Positions 33,397 through 43,760 of a DNA stretch of 64,000 nucleotides are shown here, piece by piece. The notes beneath the pieces were generated by a model that was given only the letters and a program-made list of their open reading frames with translations, was not told the origin of the DNA and made no database searches. The stretch is from contig NW_025954973.1 in NCBI RefSeq assembly GCF_022376445.1, positions 1-64,000 on the forward strand, written 5' to 3'. The DNA comes from Fomitopsis serialis. Its lineage: Eukaryota > Basidiomycota > Agaricomycetes > Polyporales > Fomitopsidaceae. Position numbers and translations under genes: made by a program. Position 1 is the stretch's first letter, and every line of letters starts with the position of its first letter.

Positions 33397-33860
33397 TTGA
33401 AGGTCCGTTCCAAACATCGCCTTCAGTTCAACGTACAAACTCGACAGTACGAGAATGGTATGCAAAGACCTTTTGAGGAGGAGTACGAATCACTGGGTAG
33501 ACTTGTGCTCGCTATGATCTGTCCTTTCCTCAGCGATCTGACTCGAATCCTCGCAGCGTTTCAGGTCAACAGTAACCAGGCCGAACTTCCTCCGCTATTG
33601 GACATACGCCCTTGGATCTGGTCAAGAGTCTGTCTGTCACGCGGCCGCAATCCAGAAGCTGACAGGAGTACGCGTTGTTAGACCATGAAGTCAACGATCT
33701 CGTCGCAGCGCTTCTACATCACACTCATCGCTACCCTGAGTTAGAAGACCTATCGTCTGGGATGCGTTCTCAGGCTATAGTACGCAACGCCCTCGTCCGA
33801 AGCTGTCAGTTGCGCACATTGGAATCAGGGGTTGGGCCGGACTCAGGACTACAGAAGCAC
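33397..33860 (+). other. Two adjoining open frames, unrecognised
   Basis: 33397-33681 (PFEEEYESLGRLVLAMICPF) and 33675-33863 (DHEVNDLVAALLHHTHRYPE) have protein-like composition on one strand. They lack good start codons and a family match, and may be relics of one exon. Confidence 0.2.
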
Positions 33861-33973
33861 TGAAGACGCTCGACACTCTCAGGCAGCCCTCTTGAAGGCA
33901 GCACCCCCATCGGTGCCCAGTGGCCGCACATTTGATGTGCCAGCAGGAGGAGAAGGAGCCTCGAGAAACGCGA

Positions 33974-33984
33974 TTAGGGTTAGG
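33974..33984 (+). promoter_or_regulatory. TTAGGG-type motif upstream of F4
   Basis: TTAGGGTTAGG, about 290 bp before the open frame of F4 and on the sense strand, as in the other family members. Confidence 0.4.
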
Positions 33985-34261
33985 AGTAATGACTCCCGCT
34001 TCAGCTTGCTTTGTCAAGCTAGTCAAGTTCCATGCAAGGAATTCGCATAAGTGACCACGTCCGCCCTGACACTGCGCCTCCACTCACGACTGCGTCACCA
34101 CTCCCAGCGCATGCGCCGCAACTGTACGGAATGTCCCTTCTCTATCTCCTCGGCCTTTCCTGAATGACATCCAAAATGCGGACTAGCGTCAGTTTCTCTC
34201 CTGTTCGTGCGAAGACCTAACTGACGTCCACAAGCGGTGTTCTTCCCCTTCTGCCGCAAGT

Positions 34262-35739
34262 GTGCCACTGGCAAGCGCACTCGAAGTTACGCAGCAGAAA
34301 GCCAATAGGCAGACTGGCGGTAGTCAGGGCAGTATCGACTATGACACACAAAGTGACGAGGGTTCGCTGAGTGCCGATGAATTGAGCGACGACTCGTGGC
34401 GCGAACCTTCATCGTCACTACAAGGCACCTTGCCACTGGCTCTCTCCGCTCGCATCCCGCTCGAGGTTTTTGGGCTCATCATCGATGGGATGGATCAACC
34501 CACTTCGGCAGCCGCCGCGCTGGTCTGCACGGCTTGGTACCTTCGAGCGATGCGCAGCCTCTATCGTATCGTCGAGATCAGCAGCCGTACGAGCTTCGAC
34601 ATGTTATTCAAGCAGTGTCGCGCGTCTCCGCGTGTGAAGAGGTGGCTCACTACTACGCACGAGCTAGTGGCCGACGACAATGAACTTATCTACCAAGAAA
34701 ATCAAAAAGGCCATCCCTTCCTTCAGGCGTTGCCCATTGCGCTCGTTCACGCGGTGCCTAGCGTACGCACCCTTCGCATCACAGGAGGAAACCTTCGTTT
34801 CATGCAACCGACTTTCTTCCTTGGCCTGTCGCGCTTCAAGGACGTCACGTCGTTGTTCCTGCGTGAGTGCAAACTGAATAATGTTGAACAGCTGCGGCAT
34901 ATCATCTGTGCCTTCCCCAAGCTAACGGAGCTCAGTATAACTCGCATCGATCTCACGCAGCGACTCAGAGGTCCTGCCTGCTACGTGGGAGCCACACTAG
35001 TTCAGTCACCAAGTCTTCGGCGCCTTCAAATCGATGTCGGAAGCGACTCGATGGTGGCGTTCATTGACTGGATGATGCATTCCGGCTATTTTACATCCCT
35101 CGAAGAGCTGAGGCCTTGGCTACCGTGTAAAGTCGAACACTTGATGGAGAACCTGAGTAAAGTACTCGAAACAGCAGGAGCATCCCTTACTCTGTATCAT
35201 GAATGGTGCACAGGGCCTGAAGTTGAACCTGACCCAGACGGTAAGAGGCCCTGTCACTTACTCACCAGACCTCGCCGCTGACGCACATGCACAATGTAGG
35301 TGGAGATGATCACGGCAACCTATCGCAAAACACCGCACTGCGGTCCTTAGAATTCACGCTGAACGACATCTGCCCAGAATACGGCGACCGGTCGCTTGAA
35401 CCGTGGGTCAAATTGGTGGACGAGCTATATGGTGTCCTCTCCACCGTCCGGAGCCATGAGCTCGAGTACATTGGAATCAAGTCTAGTCTTGGTTTCTATG
35501 ACCACGATTACAAGGAGCTCGACACCGTCCTCGAGGAGGTCGATTTAGGGGTCTTGCACGAGGTCATGGCCTGGCCGTACTTTGATATGCTGAAGGATGT
35601 CAAGATAAAGATGGGCCTACTCGGAGTACTGGATGACAGCAAGGTTGATGACATCGGTCGGAGGCTCGCACCCGTGTACCGTGGGTTACTGCGGCCGTGG
35701 GCTGACCGCGGTATAGTCAGCGTCACCCGATGGATATAA
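34262..35739 (+). CDS. F-box protein F4
   Basis: Exon from about 34262 to 35240 and exon 35300-35739, intron 59 nt (GTAAGA...TGTAG, phase 1). No ATG exists in frame before the F-box, so a first exon upstream is needed, as in the paralogues. Its position is unresolved: the region aligned to the start exon (about 34030-34055) differs. Domains: acidic Ser-rich linker (SDEGSLSADELSDDSWRE), F-box core LPLALSARIPLEVFGLII...AALVCTAWYLRAMRSLY, SPRVKRWLTTT, leucine-rich part (FFLGLSRFKDVTSLFLREC, FPKLTELSI), VAFIDWMMHSGYF, and C-terminal LEEVDLGVLHEVMAW and LLRPWADRGIVSV. No defects inside the two exons. The listed start is simply the open frame boundary. Confidence 0.7.
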
Positions 35740-35759
35740 TACCAAAATGAGCTCTGCAC

Positions 35760-37500
35760 ATTGTAGACGTGAGTGAGCTCGTTTGTATGCACATACATAT
35801 GTCTCACTTCTGTCTCCCGCCGTCCTGACAGGCTGACAGCATATGTGGCGGGTCATCCAGTCGCCACGAACCAAGGCGGAAATACAGAGGCATCGTGTCC
35901 AGCAGCATCCTCGGGGCGTGGGTCAATGGGAGCGATTAGCTTGCCCACAAGGGGCTGCTGGGCTACGCAATCAACCATCTCGGATACGGGACTGATGTGT
36001 TTGGCTGTGGGTTTAATGACGATGTTACGATGCTCGATGTGTTTGAGTTTGACTCACGAAAGGATGCGTTCGAACTCCTCGCATGAGCATATACGAGTAG
36101 ATTTAGACACTCAGCGCCCAGCAATTAGCGCAAGGAAACCCTCTGATGAGCGGCGAGTCGCATACACGAGACTCTCGTGTGCTTCAATGACACGTCGAGA
36201 GCAATCGACTCCGTCGGGCAGGCAATTCGGAGTAGTTACCTCATCCAACGCACACCGAGCGGCGTTAGGTGGCGTTACCGCGACCAGCATTCACGCACGA
36301 GATCTGGACTCGGAGAACAGCTCGAGAGAAACGCACTTCCTGGTATTCGTTCACTAGATCCGGTAAGCATCCCCTGCGTATACGACGTCATCTGGAGCTC
36401 ACCAGTCTCTGATTGGATCGCCCTTGAGGAGGAGTACAGGTTCGCGGCGTCGTCGCCGACCTTGCTACTGAGCGAACACGGTCGGTCAAACACTCTTTAG
36501 ATGCGGTGGATCATGTTCATACGGATGCAAGACTGGGTCGATGTCGGAGCCTCGATACTGCAAGCGTAGATCTACGAGGATTGAGAAGGGCATGCTAGCG
36601 TGACGGCGGGTCAGTGAGGTACCAAGCAAGCAAGCCATCCTCACCTGGCGAACAGGAAGAGCACAGGAAACACTCGCGGTGCGACGGGCTAAGCTCTTGG
36701 ATAGAGGCTGGTGCACTACCTGACGATGAACTGTATCCGCTGAAGAGGAGCTCACTTGCATACCTGACAACCATTACTTTCTCCGTTCTTCTCGTCTCTC
36801 TCGACGGGTCTCAAGTTGGCACCAGGCTAGACGTATACGGAAAATTGCTCGGCCAATGGTTCCACGTCTTCTTCGTCGCAGAACGTGCAGAGCTTCAGAG
36901 CTGACAAATGTGTATCTTTCATTCAAGCTAAGGCCGTAGAAGACATGGAACTGAGACATGCTCACTAGAATAGTACTCGAACTAGAGACCATTGGCTTTC
37001 TTCGTGCGACGGAGCCTGAAGGGAAGTGCGCGAGCTGAGTACTGAGTTCTGAGTCCTGGGCCGCACATCCAGTCAAGATTCAACAGAACATCATTGTATC
37101 CGATCGCCGTAGCTATAGAGAAGACTAGTTATCAAAGCGTGCTTGAAGAGTGCTTGGAGGGTGTCCAAGAGAAGTCCAAGAGATGAAACGACGTGACTCA
37201 GCGAGCGTGGTCAAGAGGTGCCTCTTGACTCTGGACGTCGATCAACACGACCTCTGGCTTCTTCTCTGGGGCCCTCCTCCTCCTCTGCAGCTCTGCTGCT
37301 CTCACCGATCCCGCCGTGTGGGTGATATGAAGGGTCTGTAGTGTCTCTAACACAGGTAGCAAACACCTACTTATGTGACGTGGGGTATTCAGGTTCGTGT
37401 TCACCATCTCTTGCAACCCTGGGCCGTCATGTGTGCCTACTTAACACACAGTCGTCAGCCTTTCGCCCAGTCCTGCGAGACCACGCTACGCGGAACGATT
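35760..37500. repeat. Decayed duplicated sequence downstream of F4
   Basis: Contains the direct partner (36370-36590) of the inverted relic at 16340-16560 and a stretch at 37220-37330 (LTLDVDQHDLWLLLW) related to 53330-53430 and 14600-14740. No intact gene. Confidence 0.45.
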
Positions 37501-37529
37501 GGCGAACACTTATGTCGTTTTTCCTGTGA

Positions 37530-37730
37530 CGTTGCCTTCCACTCGCCCTCTCCGCTCGAGGTCGTCATCCGCTAGGTCCACGTGGCGTAGGTATGTGCAG
37601 TATGCACGCTCGAAGTTTCACGTTCAAAATGTTATACGTTGTCTCAGTCTTGCCAGTGTCTGCACCAGCTTCGACATGCTGTACAACCAGTACCACGCAT
37701 TCCCGCACGTCAAACCTTGACCTTGACCCG
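37530..37730 (+). pseudogene. Short F-box family relic at 37.6 kb
   Basis: CTCTCCGCTCGAGGTCGTCA echoes the F-box coding core, and TSFDMLYNQYHAFPHVKP near 37670-37720 matches the family segment TSFDMLFKQCRASPRVK. Everything else is lost. Confidence 0.5.
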
Positions 37731-38149
37731 CACGCGGGCTCCTCGCTTCTGATTGTCACCTGGTTTCGACCAATTGAAGAGCAAGACGTATCTGCATGCG
37801 CCGTCTATAAACCTTGGCCGTGAGATATACCATAGGTGAGTCTTTCGAGGCGATTGGGACCCATCTTTTCGTGCGTCTCGAGTCCATTCTAGCCATGTCA
37901 TTGTTCTAGCTCAGAATCTGACATATCATTGTATTGGCTTCGCTGCACGCACACGTAATGACTTCCGCGGCGGACTAGGTCTCTGTCTAGTCGGTCCCAG
38001 AGGTATAGGCTGGCAGGGAGTCATCAACCCACGGCCTTCCAATAGGCCTGCATAACAGCGCATTCGTCGAACGTCGGTTGTTATCCAACACGCGAATACT
38101 GCGTTACGAGAGTTATACATATACGTGCAGACGCTCTGAGGTGCTGTGT

Positions 38150-38620
38150 GAGCCACAGCCCGCTGGGCCGTGACGCGCCCTGCACCTTCCCGGAGCCTCG
38201 ACGATCACTCTCCAACTTGTCCGGACTCATGGACGGGTTTCACAGCGTCTTCTCTCCAGTGAAAGCTGCCGCCTATGCACATCGAGACCATGTACGGGAC
38301 CGGTTCCAGGACCACGACAGCGCCAGGAAAAACTCACTGGCTCAGACGGCGTCCCTGAGAAGCTCGGGGTGTGGAGCCTGCGCGAGCTCGCGAGCAGCCG
38401 TTCTTCAGCGCACAAAGGAGAGTCGAGAGGATCATGGCTCTGCGCGAGTGGCACAAACAGATACATGGGTGGAATGCGATGGCACCCATCGATGGCCCGT
38501 AGGCGATTCTACGTCTTGATCTAGCTGTGGTCCGACCGCGGCGTGTTCAACTTTGCGTGGAGCGCTTCAACGCAGTTGTGGAGTTTGTGGACGTGAGTTA
38601 GCTGTTCTCATGTGTCGCTA
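38150..38620 (+). other. Possible gene remnant, unrecognised
   Basis: A frame at 38380-38590 reads ALREWHKQIHGWNAMAPIDG, a stop, then AILRLDLAVVRPRRVQLC and ERFNAVVEFVDV followed by a donor-like GTGAGT. It looks like an exon with one nonsense change; the family is unknown. Confidence 0.25.
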
Positions 38621-38999
38621 TCTGATTAAGCTTGCGTCAAGCGCAGGACCTTCGACACTTGACAGCAGGCGTATCACAGCGTCCCAAGACGCTTCTCCGC
38701 CCGATTCGAGTGCGGCTCTGGACATTCACGGACATCCATGCCAACAACAGACAAAAACGGGCCAGCGCACTAGTACTGCCATACGCAGGAACCATACCCC
38801 GATGCAGCCGCCCACCGTCTGGACAGCTTCTGTTCTGCGGTATGTGTCCCAGCTTTCGCGGACAGCTTCCCCGTCGGGTGCCTACGACGCCCGGGCATGC
38901 ATAAGCCCTCTCCTCGTCGCCTGTCACGCCCGACTCGCCGCGATCGCATCTACCCCGCTCACGTCTACCCCGCCCCCACGTTAACCACTATCTACCGCC

Positions 39000-40018
39000 A
39001 TGACATCCTCGTTTGCAGCGGTCGCAGCAACACGACTGTGCGTCGGCCTCATCTACGGCATCGCGAACGTCATCATCCCCGTCCACCTACTCGCCTGGGA
39101 TTCGCATTAACTCTGTACAACACGTTCGCACCGCTCCTGCCTGAAAGCCGTGTGGTACCAGAAGGCCGGCCGGGCGAGGGTGGGCTCTGGCCACGGTTCA
39201 TCCCTCCGAAAGACACGGACAGCCGGAGCTGCTGCCCGATGCTGAACACCATGGCGAAGCACGGTGCGCAGCCTACTACACGCAATACGCGATTACTGAG
39301 CTTCGGCGCGGTCAGGCCTCCCTCGGGACGGGCGCAACATCACCTTCCGCGAGCTCAGCATCAGAGTCCGGGAGACGTCAGCTTCGCGGTCAGACTCATC
39401 ACGCTGCAGACGCGCTGAACCGCAACTACTGGACGGACAAGATCGATCTCAGTGCGCACAACTGCGTCGAACACGACACGTCCCTATGCAGTACGTCCCC
39501 TTCACACATTCATCGATACGACGACAGCTGACACACGGGTTCCACAACCCCGACCAGCCGAAACCCGCGCCGCATCTCCGAATCAAGCTCCTCGAGAGCG
39601 GGACAGGCCCGGGCGGCGACATCACCGCGAGCGACCTTTCGCGCATGCTCGGCAAATGGCGCGCCCAGTCCAAGGCCAGGAACGGCCAGTACAGCCAGGC
39701 GATGGTCCACAAGCTCTTCGGTGCCTCCAAGTGCGTGTCTGCGCGCTTCCCACTCGGAATGCACTGACGCCGGTCGCGTTCCAGCGGCGCGACGTTGCTG
39801 ACGATCTGTGGCGGGTGGGTGAAGGACCTGTAACCCCCTTCCTCCTCGAGGAGTGCATCCCGGACGGGTGACAGCCGCGCATCCGGAAACCTGGGGGCCT
39901 CACCACGGCGTTCCAGAGCACGGTGCTCAAGGTCGAGCTCGGCATTAAGGAGGAGGTCGAGGACGCCCTCCGGCTCTTGCGTATAGGCAGCATTCACGAA
40001 GACGCCAAAACGAAGTGA
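39000..40018 (+). pseudogene. Unspecific peroxygenase (heme-thiolate peroxidase, family 2) pseudogene
   Basis: N-terminal anchor MTSSFAAVAATRLCVGLIYG; then, after a one-base loss near 39102, FALTLYNTFAPLLPESRVVP; WPRFIPPKDTDSRSCCPMLN, which holds the proximal heme cysteine (CCP here, PCP usually); LPRDGRNITFRELSIRVRET after a 62-nt intron starting at the KHG codons; NRNYWTDKIDLSAHN with the acid-base motif EHD; PDQPKPAPHLRIKLLES; and SQAMVHKLFGAS. After another intron the C-terminal ATLLTICGGWVKDL-stop-PPFLLEECIPDG-stop-QPRIRKPGGLTTAFQ follows and closes at 40016-40018. Two in-frame stops and at least three frameshifts make it a pseudogene. Active relatives are secreted or anchored fungal enzymes that insert oxygen using hydrogen peroxide. 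Confidence 0.75.
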
Positions 40019-40019
40019 A

Positions 40020-40930
40020 CGCGGTACACTTTGCGTTGACAAGAGGCACCGGACGCGCATATAGTCGCTCATTCCGCAGACAGTGTATGCCTTGATAGAC
40101 GTCGCATACCGCAAATTCGGCACGGCATCAGCGATGCGTGACTAGAGGATCTCCGGAGCATGAGGAGGATTCATTCATCGAGTATCTGCAAGGGCGATGA
40201 ACCATGGTGCCGAAATCTCGTGTCGAAGGACGCGAACAGCGCAGCTGCACTAGTGTCGCAAACTTGAAGACGAATTGTGTTCGCGGGAGGACAATCTACA
40301 GCGTGCGTAGAGAGAACCCGAGACACCTAGGGAGACCGACGACGGACGCACAGTAGAGAATCCGAGCATGCGAGGATGGAGAACGTCGGCGACACGACAA
40401 GGACGGTGCTCGGCCGTAGTTCGACACGAGATGAGTTTTCGGGGGGACACTTGATATGCAGGTTGCCGTCGAGGACTCCCACCGTGATACGTAGCGCGGG
40501 TTCCCGAGTCGAAGAAGAGACCGTGTAGGGCCGGTTCGACGAGGCCAAAGAAGATGCGTGCGAGGCATGGAGATGTCATGGGCGGAAGACCACCTAGAGG
40601 GAAGGGGAAGGATGGCCATGATTCGGACGTCCGGAGCATACCGGATCGTCTTGATGTAGGCATTCTGCAGAGGTGATCCAGCCAACGCAAGCGGTGTCTC
40701 GCAATTGACCCGGATAGGCCGACCTTGACATGCTGCACTACGCCGATGAGGTACACTATGGCCACCAAAGTGAATGGCAACGAGCTATACAGGTACGCGG
40801 CCTAGTCGAGTGACACGGAGCGGTCGGCATTGAAGTAGAGTTGAATCTTTAGATTTTATCGAGACCAATGGATGATTCGATTAAGGAGAGTGCGCGACGC
40901 TGACTCGGAGGAAGCTGGTCCGAGCGCACC
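40020..40930. other. No supported gene
   Basis: A 176-codon minus-strand frame (40780-40250) contains a hydrophobic start (TLVAIVYLIGVV), but the rest is Arg/Ser-rich without family resemblance. I could not build exons. Confidence 0.3.
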
Positions 40931-40943
40931 TCGAAGAACGCAG

Positions 40944-40954
40944 CTAGGGTTAGG
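40944..40954 (+). promoter_or_regulatory. TTAGGG-type motif upstream of F5
   Basis: CTAGGGTTAGG on the sense strand, about 120 bp before the F5 start exon. Confidence 0.4.
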
Positions 40955-40996
40955 AGCATGGACAGGACTGCGGCAATGGCATGGAAAGCCCTGGTC

Positions 40997-41023
40997 GCGG
41001 CAGTCACCGTGCGGCTCATCAAA
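40997..41023 (+). promoter_or_regulatory. Conserved upstream block of F5
   Basis: GCGGCAGTCACCGTGCGGCT and following bases: the same block as at 710-736 in gene orientation, between the TTAGGG motif and the start exon. Confidence 0.4.
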
Positions 41024-41072
41024 CTCTCGCACACAGCTCTTCCCAATTGCAAATGCTCATATACATAAGTAC

Positions 41073-42883
41073 ATGGCCTCGGTACGTCCTCGAGGCCCCC
41101 TCGCTACTTCTGGCCCCACCGCCAACACTCCTCCGCTCAGGACTGCGCCTCCGCTCATAAATTCACGTCGCGTGCTCGTAGAGTGCGAGTGCGAAGATGT
41201 CCGATCTCCAGCCTACCGTTGGTCGTCTTCTATCCATAATGATCCCAATTCCCGACTGATGCGCCGTTCACTTAGCATCTCCTCCCTCCCCCGACGCCTC
41301 ACACACACAAGTCATGCCATCAAGTGCCGACGATCTTATTGATCTCGGTCAGAGCAGTGCCGATAAACAGGATGACGAGGGACCGGGCGCCGATGAACAG
41401 AGCGATGAGGAACCCAGTGCCGATGAATGGATTGTCCAGAAATACACCGAAACACGGACCTTCAGACGCTGGCGGGATGCCTGTTTTCAAGGCACTCTGC
41501 CCCTGACCCTCTCCGCTCGCGTCCCCCTCGAGATCTTCGAGCTCGTCATCGACAAGATGGATTCTCCCGCATTGACCGCCGCGGCGCTGGTCTGCGCAGC
41601 ATGGTACCCTCGAGCGATGCGCAACCTCTACCACACCATCGATATTGGCAGCCGCACAAGCTACGACATGCTATTCAAGCAGTGTAACGCGTCACCACGC
41701 GTCAAGCGGTGGCTTGCGAGGACACGCGTGCTGGTGGTACATGAGGTGAGTGCTTACTCCGATGGGCTTACGAAGACAGCCCTGAGATTAGGATATCGAG
41801 CCATCTGCATCCTCGCCGTCAGGCAACAAGACCAAGAGTCACAGTCACTTCTTACAAGCACTACCGTCCGCGCTCGCTAATTTGATGCCTCGTGTACGCA
41901 CCCTTGACATCTGGGATGGAAGACTTCGTTTCGTCCGCCCGGATTTCTTCCTCGCCCTGTCGAGGTTCAAGTCTGTCAAGTCGTTGATGCTTTTCGATTG
42001 CCAACTGAGCAACGTGACGCAGCTGCGGCGGATTGTGTCTGCCTTCCCCGGCTTGCACACCTCACGGTGCAAAATCTTGATTTTGCTCAGCAAGATGCTG
42101 CCAGCTACGCGGGAGCCTCACTATTTCAAGCACCATCTCACACTCGTCTTCGACGTCTTGAGGTCCGCGTGGAACATGAACAGATGGTGATGTTCCTCGA
42201 CTGGATAACACGCTCAGGCCTCTGCACCTCACTTGCGGATCTGTCAATCTCCACAAACTATTCCACCCCAGCCCCGACACCCCTGAACCGACTCCTGGAA
42301 ACGACGGGCGCATCGTTGACCCGTTTTGACGAGGATCACTATGGGTTGGATCCCTGTAAGACTGCCTTTGGCTTGCGTACAGACTTCGCCACTGATGCAC
42401 ATGCGCAATGTAGGGCCTCACGGAAATCTGCTGCACAACACCAACTTGCAGACCTTGGATTTCAGGCTGTATCGCATCACTCACGATGATAAATCCCAGA
42501 GGCGTCCGAGTCACGCGGCGTGGACTGAGGCAACACGCGAGTTACATGGCGTCTTCTCCTCCATCCGAAGCCGTCGGCTCGAGCACATCGAGGTCGCCGT
42601 TGGAATTCAGGTCATGCACAGTACTCTCGAGCCTGCGCAGCCCAACGACGTCCTCGAAAAGCTCGACCTTCGGGATCTGCACGACGTCATGAGCCAGCCA
42701 TACTTCGACACCCTCAATGAGGTCGGTGTCGAGATGACCCTGGGGTTCGGGGACGGTCATACGAAGTCGCATGAGGACAGCAGCGGTCAGAAGCTCGAGG
42801 CCATGGTTTATGGCATATTGCAGCCATGGTCGGCCCGCGGCATAGTCACCGTCACCTGGGGGCACGGCTATGCGTTAATGTGA
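41073..42883 (+). pseudogene. F-box protein gene F5, frameshifted
   Basis: Start exon ATG-GCC-TCG at 41073-41081, intron 41082-41275. Exon 2 opens one base out of frame relative to F1 and F2, but an ATG at 41314 could serve instead. A 46-nt intron (41746-41791, GTGAGT...ATTAG), absent from the paralogues, joins VVHE to DIEPSASS in frame. In 42045-42050 one base is missing (TTCCCCGGCTT), so the frame shifts from AFPGLHTS to the family frame RLAHLTVQN. The last intron is 42356-42413 and the final exon 42414-42883. Domains as in F2: SADEQSDEE linker, LPLTLSARVPLEIFELVI, FFLALSRFKSVKSLML, LDWITRSGLC, LEKLDLRDLHDVMS and ILQPWSARGIVTV. A single-base error would restore it. Confidence 0.7.
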
Positions 42884-42899
42884 GACTTTGTGAGTGAGC

Positions 42900-43700
42900 C
42901 CATTTGTATACACACGTCTGTCTCACTCTTGTCCCCCGTTCAGCCATTCAGCGATCTCCGGGAGTCCCCATGCCGAAGCCGTGGCCCATTACCACCCAAT
43001 CGGCGCAAATGGAGATGCAGCATCGAGGCCTCATCGCCGTCTGTACAGAGCGCGGGTCAGTGCGAGGGAATGGGTCCTTCGCAAGCGGTCGTCGGGCTCC
43101 ATTTATCTATCGGCCGACTCGGTGGACGAACGGTTGTTTTGGCATTGGTACGGAGGTCGCAATGGTACGGAGGTCACTCAGATTCGGTACATTTTTCAAT
43201 TCGATCGACTGATGCTTGCTACGACGGTAGTTGTAACGGACTTCTCTATCGCTACGATCAAACACACTGTGCTTTGAGATGGTATCGTTACAAATTGTAC
43301 CCGCCGGTCGCCGACAACAAGGGATGTCGAGCAAGTCCAAAAACGTGCCATATTAGTGACGTCCGCGTGTGGGTAGGCGTGACATGGGCCTTGCTAGGGT
43401 CGATACCAGAGGCGCTTTCGTGAGAGCGGCAAGAGGTTTGATTAGCAGCGTGTTGTCGAGGGCGATACGGAGCCTGAGGTTCCGAGGCGAGGGGCGCTAC
43501 GCATAGTTGGTCCATCCATCTTGAAGAGGACGCTCACAGGGTCGCGAACCGCAGGAGACTCATCTCGTCCCCGCCGTCACGCGTACGGCCTCCTGCATCG
43601 TACACTCAGGCTGGCCGCGGACCGACAGGCATACGTACCCGGTCCAGTGCGGTGCGTTGACGAATGCTGGAATCATGGCTGGCCATGGCATGAAAGGTCC
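42900..43700. other. 3' flank of F5, conserved among family members
   Basis: GTGAGTGAGCCCATTTG...CCCCGTTCAG just after the F5 stop looks like a 3'UTR intron. The following 300 bp resemble the 3' flanks of F2 and F6 (17.4-17.65 and 50.95-51.25 kb). No separate gene. Confidence 0.4.
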
Positions 43701-43704
43701 CACT

Positions 43705-43729
43705 CGCGGCAATCACCGTGCGGTTCATC
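43705..43729 (+). promoter_or_regulatory. Conserved upstream block of F6
   Basis: GCGGCAATCACCGTGCGGTT and following bases, 30 bp before the start exon. No TTAGGG motif was found upstream of F6. Confidence 0.4.
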
Positions 43730-43760
43730 ACCGCCTCCCTAGTACTGGAGTATCGTATGC

